NCBI GenBank assembly: GCA_028714995.1
Contig: JAQTLI010000039.1
Span: forward strand, 1-12,076
DNA length: 12,076 bases
Direction: 5' to 3'
Source: Methylobacter sp.
GTDB taxonomy: Bacteria; Pseudomonadota; Gammaproteobacteria; Methylococcales; Methylomonadaceae
Shown here: piece by piece, positions 7,632-12,076 of the stretch
Layout of the letters: each line of letters begins with the position of its first letter
Position numbering within the stretch: position 1 is the stretch's first letter
Notes under the pieces: model-generated
The model's input: the letters and a program-made list of their open reading frames with translations, nothing else
What the model was told of the DNA's origin: nothing
The model's database searches: none
Translations under genes and position numbers: made by a program

Positions 7632-7669
7632 ACATCTGAGCGCCATGTATGGTGGAAATGCCGCAAGAC
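7632..7669 (+). repeat. Degenerate 38-bp direct repeat, copy B (upstream side of bepA)
   Basis: Partner of 5879-5916: same orientation, no gaps, 30 of 38 identical by my count. Similarity fades at once on both sides of the 38 bp. It lies about 250 nt upstream of the bepA start. Confidence 0.6.
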
Positions 7670-7789
7670 CGCAGGCGCAATCTCGGCCCTGTAGGCGATG
7701 AGTTACGTTACAAGTATTTGAATATAAATGGGGGCTGTGATCCAAATTTCAAGCAGAGAAAAACAATAGGAATAAGGCCATTTTTCCTT

Positions 7790-8828
7790 ATGCCTAAAAA
7801 TTCCGGTATTAATTATCCTGTACGTTGATTGCAGCATTGACGATCGGCTGTATGTCGCACGGCGAGAAGACCATGAATGAATAACAAGCATCTGTAGAAA
7901 AGTCCTTAACCGAACCTGATTATGATGACGAAAGTTTTGTTGATTACATCTACGACGGCCACACCATACAAATTATGGTATGGCAGAATTGGCTCTGGTA
8001 GTTTACCAGCTGCGTAGGTTCTGCACGGCGGTCCGGGATGCAATCACCATAATCCCGTAGCGTTTCAGGCATTGGCTGGTGAACGTCCTGTGATCTTCTA
8101 TGACCAACTGGATGTGGAAAATCAGAGCGCCCAGATAATCCGCCCTTGTGGACTGCTGAACGGTATTTTGATGAGGTACAAGCGGTACGGGATGGTCTGG
8201 GCCTGAACAAGTACCATTTGATTGGTCATTCATGGGGAACTACCCTGGCTGTTGGATTTGCCGCCAGACATTCTTACGGCATATTATCCATTTCTCTACA
8301 TAGCCCGGTAATGAGTTTCCCCCTATTTTATTATATTGCCCCAACATTTAAGCAGGGCTTGAATGGAAAAGCCAGGCAAGTCATTGATTATCTTGAGTTG
8401 AAGGGGGAATGGACAAGGAGCAGCTACGACGAAGCTTGTATGGAGATTATCAAAATGCATGTGACACGCACCAGGCCATTACCTGAGGCGATAAAAAAAT
8501 TGATTGCGGGACGAAATGCCGCAGTTCACGTCATTATGGTTGCAAGCAAGTCAGAGTTGAATTTGCCGGGAAATCTAAAGACGGTAAACGTAACCTCTCA
8601 ACTATCCAGGTTAGATGTCACAGTTCTTATGACCTGCGGAGCCGACGACTTGTGTACGCCTGCCTATACTAAATGGCAGTCTGAATTTGCCAAGGATCTC
8701 CAATACCATATCATACAGGGAAGCGCCCATATGACCCGGACAGGCCGCTGGAACTCCTCAGGCTACAAAGGGCGTTTCTAAGAGAAGTGGAAAATCCATT
8801 GAAACCTAGTGTTCACAGGACGCGGTAA
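7790..8828 (+). pseudogene. Prolyl-iminopeptidase-like alpha/beta hydrolase, decayed
   Basis: A serine hydrolase resembling proline iminopeptidase (S33) can be traced through three frames over about 346 codons. A lipoprotein-like leader is suggested by MPKNSGINYPVR (frame 2 from 7790) joined by a shift to LIAALTIGC (frame 1). After a TAA at 7882-7884 frame 1 continues to YDGHTIQ; an extra A at 7970-7972 moves to frame 2 (LWYGRIGSGS), which has a TAG at 8015-8017 and then the oxyanion motif VLHGGPG and VIFYDQL. A lost G near 8108 moves to frame 1, CGKSERPDNPPLWTAERYF. The longest intact part (8146-8781) has the nucleophile motif GHSWG, the acid region GADDLCTP and the histidine motif GSAHM. 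A lost base near 8735-8739 truncates this frame; frame 3 carries the true tail DRPLELLRLQRAFLREVE, ending at 8826-8828. The catalytic triad residues survive, but two stops and several shifts make it a pseudogene unless many are sequencing errors. The exact start is uncertain. Confidence 0.85.
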
Positions 8829-8844
8829 GCCGCGCCTATGGCGC
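8821..8844. repeat. Two overlapping GC-rich hairpins after the hydrolase remnant
   Basis: CGCGG/CCGCG (8821-8825 with 8830-8834) and GCGCC/GGCGC (8832-8836 with 8840-8844) share bases, so only one can form at a time. Neither strand has an adjacent T-tract, so they are not classical terminators. They may be a small remnant of a palindromic intergenic repeat. The rest of the gap to 8971 shows nothing further. Confidence 0.35.
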
Positions 8845-8971
8845 AGATCGTTACCCTCTGAGTGACCACTTTTTTATCTGCTGGCCACTGATGAAAAAGA
8901 ACTCCGGAGAGATTGTGGATAAACCGTTCTATTGGTTAATTAGTCTCAAATTGGGATTCTAAAAAATACCT

Positions 8972-9889
8972 CTAGCCTCTAAAAAACAGTTTTTCTTCCA
9001 ACGTCTTGCCGCGGCTCAACTGCCGATATTGCCAGTGATTAATGTTGATGCACTGCATCAGTTGCAGATCCATGTTGGGTTGCAGGTCAAGGTTATATGC
9101 CACGATAAATTCATTTTTTTGCGGGTTAATAACCTGCAAGACACCTTCAATAGCTTGGAGTTTAGCCATCACTTCCTGTGCCGGACAGGTTTCCATTTGT
9201 AGGGTAATAAAACGGGTGGCAGCCTGTTGTTCGTTTATGCTAATTGTTTCTGGCTGCAAAATGCCCTTTTCCAGTAGTAAAATTTGCTGACAAAGTCGAT
9301 CAAGTTCTGTCAAATCGTGGGAGCTGATAATAAAAGTTGTCGCTGATGATTGTTCAGCGATTATTGCCCGCACCGTTCGGATACTAACAGGATCAAGCCC
9401 AGCGGTGGGTTCATCCAGTAATATGAGCTCCGGTTTACCGATCAGAGCTTGGGCAATCGCCACACGTTTAGCCATGCCATGACTGAGCGCCCCCGGTTTT
9501 TCATGGGTAGCCTCTTGTAGTGAGACATTCTCTAAAACCCTGCCTGCTTCCAAAGTAGCCTGTTGTTTTGTCAATCCCTGTAGACGGGCATAAAAAACCA
9601 GTTGCTCAGCAATAGTAAAACTTGGGTCAAGTCTTGCGTCCTGTGGAAGTGCCGATACTTTGCCGATGAGTTGTGTTGCGCCAGGCGGGTGACCGAACAA
9701 CCTGACGGTGCCGGAAGTGGGACGCAAAAAACCAGACAAGATACTGAGCAAGGTGGTTTTCCCGGCTCCATTGGGACCAACCAAACCGATAGGTTCACCC
9801 GCATCCAGTTCAAAATTGATGTTGTGGAGTGCAACTTTGCCCGAATAAACGTGGTTGAGCTGTTGACATTGAATAATCGGTGACCTCAC
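8972..9889 (-). CDS. ABC transporter ATP-binding protein (ABC-2 exporter type)
   Basis: 305-residue cytoplasmic nucleotide-binding subunit that powers the adjacent permease. Motifs in order: Walker A GPNGAGKTT (38-46), Q-loop LPQD (81-84), a signature motif LSHGMAKR (135-142) that departs from the usual LSGGQ, Walker B ELILLDEP (154-161), D-loop AGLD (163-166) and H-loop His191. Residues 220-305 form the accessory C-terminal domain seen in NatA/NosF-like exporters, ending in a GKTLEEKLF-type tail. The chosen start is GTG at 9889: it overlaps the permease TGA stop (GTGA) and has GAGG 8 nt upstream. The frame stays open to an ATG at 9979, but that would lie inside the permease gene. Translation coupling with the permease is likely. 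Substrate unknown; resemblance to NosF-type proteins is only general. Confidence 0.9.
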   Translation of the reverse strand: MRSPIIQCQQLNHVYSGKVALHNINFELDAGEPIGLVGPNGAGKTTLLSILSGFLRPTSGTVRLFGHPPGATQLIGKVSALPQDARLDPSFTIAEQLVFYARLQGLTKQQATLEAGRVLENVSLQEATHEKPGALSHGMAKRVAIAQALIGKPELILLDEPTAGLDPVSIRTVRAIIAEQSSATTFIISSHDLTELDRLCQQILLLEKGILQPETISINEQQAATRFITLQMETCPAQEVMAKLQAIEGVLQVINPQKNEFIVAYNLDLQPNMDLQLMQCININHWQYRQLSRGKTLEEKLFFRG

Positions 9890-10707
9890 AGCGGTTGCCT
9901 CGCCATGATCCAGCGTCCCAAGGCTAACAAAGTAAGGCTTTGCAAAATGGGAATATAAGCCAATTGCAGCGTTTGCCATTCTGACAGTTGCGCCAAGTCA
10001 GATAATTGAAAGCCGGGGATCAGAAATTTAAAAAAAGCGAGCGCCGGCAGGTAGTAGGCAAAACCGCTGATAATGCCAGCTAGAAACGTCCAGATCAGAA
10101 TAGCCCAAACGGTTGCTTGCCCTGCAGATTTAACTTTAGCGGATAAAGTTGCCATCATGGCCGTAAAGGGCAGAACAGCTAAGATTAAATTTAGAATTAT
10201 GATTAGTACGTTGGGTATTGCTAAAGTAAAAAGCGTGGCATCACGATACAAGACCAAAGCAAAGGTACTTAATGCGGTAACACAGATCAATAGCGTCTGA
10301 ATAACCATAACGCCTGCAAACCGGCCAAAGAATATGCTGTTGCGGCTGCTGCGCAAAACTATAAAACGTAAAGTGCCGCGTTCACGATCCGAACAGGTTT
10401 GATCGGCAGCAAGCGTAATGCTCAACATAGGAAAGATAATCAGTGCAATTTGCCAAAACACACCGAACTCAGGAATGGGCCAATGTTGTAATGACCCAAA
10501 GCCGATAAAATCAAAAAAACTGAAGTATTGCCTTAAGCCTTTTTCCTCTACTAACAGTTCAGCAGCAAATCGAAGCGGATAAAGCAGGATAAAATACCAA
10601 ACGACCCCAAAGGTCACTAGAGATAATAAGCCTTTACGGGTTGCAAAGCCCTGTTTGAGTTCAAACTGACTGATGAGCAAAAGTTGATAGAAAAAGCCTG
10701 GGTGCAT
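9886..10707 (-). CDS. ABC-2 type transporter permease (NosY-like)
   Basis: 273-residue polytopic inner-membrane protein with about six transmembrane segments. Residues about 100-131 hold the polar SDRERGTLRFIVLRSSR segment, characteristic of ABC-2/NosY permeases where the cytoplasmic helix contacts the ATPase. The N-terminus (to about residue 30) is cytoplasmic and ends in GFATRKG before the first membrane helix. The ATG at 10707 is preceded by AAGG with a 7-nt spacer. The stop overlaps the GTG of the ATPase gene, so permease then ATPase form a two-gene operon read on the minus strand. A complete exporter would be a 2+2 assembly of these subunits. No periplasmic binding protein or membrane-fusion gene is adjacent, in line with an exporter. 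Substrate unknown. Confidence 0.88.
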   Translation of the reverse strand: MHPGFFYQLLLISQFELKQGFATRKGLLSLVTFGVVWYFILLYPLRFAAELLVEEKGLRQYFSFFDFIGFGSLQHWPIPEFGVFWQIALIIFPMLSITLAADQTCSDRERGTLRFIVLRSSRNSIFFGRFAGVMVIQTLLICVTALSTFALVLYRDATLFTLAIPNVLIIILNLILAVLPFTAMMATLSAKVKSAGQATVWAILIWTFLAGIISGFAYYLPALAFFKFLIPGFQLSDLAQLSEWQTLQLAYIPILQSLTLLALGRWIMARQPL

Positions 10708-10742
10708 TGTTTTACCTTGTCCGTAGCTAAAATAGTGTGATT

Positions 10743-10770
10743 ACGGCTTGTGTGGTTATACACTTACCGT
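10743..10770. promoter_or_regulatory. Interrupted dyad upstream of the ABC exporter operon (possible operator)
   Basis: ACGG-3nt-GTGT-6nt-ACAC-3nt-CCGT: both arm pairs are perfect and the gaps are symmetric (28 bp). It lies 36-63 bp upstream of the permease start, in the promoter zone of the operon. Such a dyad suits a dimeric repressor such as a TetR/GntR-type protein, but no regulator gene is adjacent; it could also be a leader hairpin. Confidence 0.4.
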
Positions 10771-10840
10771 GATTAATCCAGCATTTGGATTCATTAACCA
10801 GCAGTACTGTATGTTAACTTAATTGAAGGATTTTACATCG

Positions 10841-10862
10841 ATGTTAAGGGTTTATGTTAAGG
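10841..10862 (+). repeat. Short tandem repeat ATGTTAAGG x2
   Basis: ATGTTAAGG at 10841-10849 and again at 10854-10862, 13 bp apart start to start, with a further ATGTTAA at 10811. Spaced direct half-sites of this kind often bind OmpR-type response regulators, but the spacing is not a known box to me. Confidence 0.3.
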
Positions 10863-10926
10863 AAAGTGGGGGTTGTGGAAATGTACTTTTACAATTCAGT
10901 TATGAAAAATAAAGTCTGGTAAAAAT

Positions 10927-11078
10927 GTTGACGCTTGTTGAATTTTGACCATTTAGAGTAGATTTTTTCCGGAATCGGTCTGAGAGGTATCATTTCGATT
11001 CAGAATCGTTAATATACTTAGCTTTCAATCTAATCAAAAATCAACCGTACGGACGATCAATTTTCAACCGGCGTCAAC
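10927..11078. repeat. Imperfect 24-bp inverted repeats with paired GTTGA boxes
   Basis: Arms 10927-10950 and 11055-11078 are complementary at 19 of 24 positions by my count, with GTTGACGC at the outer ends. In the left arm GTTGA occurs twice, 10 bp apart; the right arm has the inverted pair TCAAC twice, also 10 bp apart, and one more TCAAC is at 11041. Inside lies a palindrome CGATTC-A-GAATCG (10996-11008) with another GAATCG at 10972. It could be a short non-autonomous mobile element (about 152 bp) or an operator array; no clear target-site duplication is visible. Confidence 0.4.
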
Positions 11079-11147
11079 AGTTTAATCGTCAAAAGCGGGT
11101 GGTGTTTGGGAGTCTTTATGTGTTTGATTAGGTATTTGTACTAACTA

Positions 11148-11381
11148 GATTTCGTGTTTCAAGTATGAGTAAATATCGCTAGGCAATGCTATGGAATGTA
11201 AAAACAGCTTCCAATTTTTCCACTATTAAGCGCTGTTATTCCAGTCGATACAAACTGCTTACGCATTAAAAACATAGAGATAGCAACTGGCAGTTTTGAC
11301 GCTCTTTTTTATAAATCTGGCAAATTTCCCACACTCTTTTACAGTGTAGGATGGTAAAGGTGATAGCCGAAACACGAAATC
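11148..11381. repeat. Perfect 13-bp inverted repeats bounding a 234-bp segment
   Basis: GATTTCGTGTTTC at 11148-11160 and its exact reverse complement at 11369-11381. The interior has no reading frame. It could be a miniature inverted-repeat element or a long-range RNA pairing upstream of the secreted-protein gene. No target-site duplication is evident. Confidence 0.4.
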
Positions 11382-11410
11382 CTTTACACACATCACCTAA
11401 TCCGTTGTGT

Positions 11411-11438
11411 TTGACTGATTTTCCGAACATGTTTTAAT
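11411..11438 (+). promoter_or_regulatory. Candidate sigma-70 promoter of the secreted-protein gene
   Basis: TTGACT (11411-11416), a 16-nt spacer and TTTAAT (11433-11438), each five of six to consensus. The RNA would start near 11445, immediately before the AAGGAA ribosome-binding sequence, giving a very short leader. If the RNA starts further upstream, the competing stems at 11354-11397 would be transcribed. Confidence 0.4.
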
Positions 11439-11456
11439 GAAAGAAAGGAAATCGAA

Positions 11457-11927
11457 ATGGCTATAACTAAAAAATTGAATAAATTAATAATCTTAAGCAT
11501 GGCTATATTATTCAGTATGCCGGCCTTTGCTACAGAAACTGATGATTCCATTGCAAACTGTCTGAAGGCGTGGGGTAAGCATCCCTTCGGAAATAACCCC
11601 ACCTACAAGACGCTCGCAACATCAGTTACAGTTTTCGGTATTGGAGATGAATCTAGCGATTTAGAAGTTACCAATTCGCCGTCTTTGGTCTTGGTTAATT
11701 CTGGGGTCAATATCATGGGGGGAACAACGATGCTACTTTTGAATCCCAATGGTTGGTATTGCTTACGGAGTAATGTCAATGTAATGGGAGGCCTGACCAT
11801 AAAGGTACATTGCAAAGCCCACTTGGCATCTGCAACTGAGAGCGCAACCGTGTTAGGATCAAATCCAGACAACAAGAGTATCACGGTAATGGGATCAACG
11901 GAGATAGAACCCGTTGGCTGTAATTAA
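11457..11927 (+). CDS. Small secreted protein with V-x-V-M-G beta repeats, function unknown
   Basis: 156 residues, ATG preceded by AAGGAA 6 nt upstream. A classical signal peptide (KK n-region, hydrophobic core, MPAFA cleavage after residue 25) exports it; there is no lipobox and no later membrane segment, so it is periplasmic or secreted. The mature part has four cysteines (35, 102, 119, 155), enough for two disulfides. Beta-strand turns recur: VTVFG (57-61), VNIMGG (84-89), VNVMGG (107-112), ATVLG (130-134) and ITVMG (142-146), giving spacings of about 27, 23, 23 and 12 residues. The ...V-x-V-[MF]-G-G... pattern resembles the beta-helix repeats of LiaF-like C-terminal domains and bactofilin-like folds; that is an inference from pattern, not a family match. 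The stretch NPNGWYCLRSNVNVMGG looks like a conserved core. It stands alone, so context gives no role. Confidence 0.8.
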   Translation: MAITKKLNKLIILSMAILFSMPAFATETDDSIANCLKAWGKHPFGNNPTYKTLATSVTVFGIGDESSDLEVTNSPSLVLVNSGVNIMGGTTMLLLNPNGWYCLRSNVNVMGGLTIKVHCKAHLASATESATVLGSNPDNKSITVMGSTEIEPVGCN

Positions 11928-12008
11928 TATATTCGCTTCCGCGTTAGATGCTAAGGAACGGGAATTCAATAAGTCCAGAACTCTGAGTTACAAATTAAGT
12001 TAGCGCTT

Positions 12009-12076
12009 ATGGAGTATTTCGGTTATGTTTTGAAAATGAAAATAGCAACCTACGCCCCTGAAGTCGAAGCGCAAAT
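12009..12076 (+). CDS. Possible start of a gene cut by the right window edge
   Basis: From ATG at 12009, or the in-frame ATG at 12036, an open frame runs to the window edge (12036 version begins MKIATYAPEVEAQ). Neither start has a clear Shine-Dalgarno sequence and only 14-23 codons are visible, so this may be chance. No product can be assigned. The rest of the gap from 11928 shows no terminator or other element. Confidence 0.25.
   Translation, partial: MEYFGYVLKMKIATYAPEVEAQ

Larger units (their letters stand above)
7385..7789. other. Noncoding gap upstream of bepA
   Basis: Besides the bepA promoter candidate and repeat copy B, this stretch of about 400 nt has no convincing reading frame, RNA gene or terminator. 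A hairpin ATAAGG / CCTTAT (7772-7777 with 7786-7791) lies just before the decayed hydrolase gene and might be part of its former leader. Confidence 0.5.
10708..11456. other. Long AT-rich noncoding region rich in inverted repeats
   Basis: About 750 nt with no convincing gene on either strand. Apart from the repeats and the promoter candidate listed separately, it has alternative stems just before the secreted-protein gene: GTAAAGG/CCTTTAC (11354-11360 with 11381-11387) and GGTGAT/ATCACC (11359-11364 with 11392-11397) compete for G11359-G11360, and a small hairpin ACACT/AGTGT lies at 11331-11347. No intrinsic terminator with a good T-tract was found. Confidence 0.5.

Noticed and set aside
7950..8233. 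Minus-strand open frames in the hydrolase region
   Set aside because: The plus strand here encodes recognisable S33 hydrolase motifs across frame changes, so the minus frames are shadows of the decayed gene.
8821..8844. Terminator for the ABC exporter or for the hydrolase remnant
   Set aside because: The hairpins lack a T-tract on either strand and lie more than 120 nt from the ATPase stop.
11393..11602. 69-codon minus-strand frame overlapping the start of the secreted-protein gene
   Set aside because: Its centre is the reverse of the signal peptide coding region and it crosses the promoter zone; the plus-strand gene has a signal peptide and a good ribosome-binding site.

Overview
The window looks like chromosomal DNA of a gram-negative gammaproteobacterium of moderate GC content. 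The main evidence is an almost full-length BepA-type periplasmic protease, a TonB-dependent outer-membrane receptor, an Old Yellow Enzyme reductase and Shine-Dalgarno spaced genes. The style resembles methanotrophic Methylococcales, but that is an impression, not a proof. I see no rRNA, tRNA, CRISPR array, integrase or transposase.

Layout. 1-2825 holds three minus-strand genes: an Old Yellow Enzyme cut by the window edge, a GDT1/TMEM165-family (UPF0016) cation exporter and a ZIP-family divalent metal transporter. The two metal genes are 53 bp apart with a hairpin between them, so they are probably one metal-homeostasis unit. The reductase has its own extended -10 promoter candidate. Divergent from the ZIP gene, 3014-5321 is a plus-strand TonB-dependent receptor that reads well end to end only if three frame changes are repaired. 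5322-5926 has no protein gene. It contains the receptor's terminator and, on the minus strand, a near-consensus promoter (5682-5710) facing a strong intrinsic terminator (5500-5521) about 175 nt away, which is a good candidate for an undescribed small RNA. 5927-7384 (minus) is bepA. It is flanked by two copies of a 38-bp degenerate direct repeat. 7790-8828 (plus) is a decayed prolyl-iminopeptidase-like alpha/beta hydrolase with an intact catalytic triad but several frameshifts and two nonsense codons. 8972-10707 (minus) is a two-gene ABC-2 type exporter with translationally overlapping permease and ATPase. 10708-11456 is a long AT-rich noncoding region with several inverted repeats. 11457-11927 (plus) encodes a small secreted protein with repeated V-x-V-M-G strands, of unknown function. 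A possible gene start lies at the right edge.

How the genes relate. The left third concerns metal traffic and redox chemistry: ZIP for uptake, GDT1 for probable Mn2+/Ca2+ efflux, and a TonB receptor for outer-membrane uptake of an unidentified chelate. BepA belongs to outer-membrane protein quality control. The ABC pair is a self-contained exporter of unknown substrate. The most notable unexplained items are the putative small RNA at 5500-5675, the repeats flanking bepA, the inverted-repeat-rich region at 10.7-11.4 kb and the secreted beta-repeat protein.
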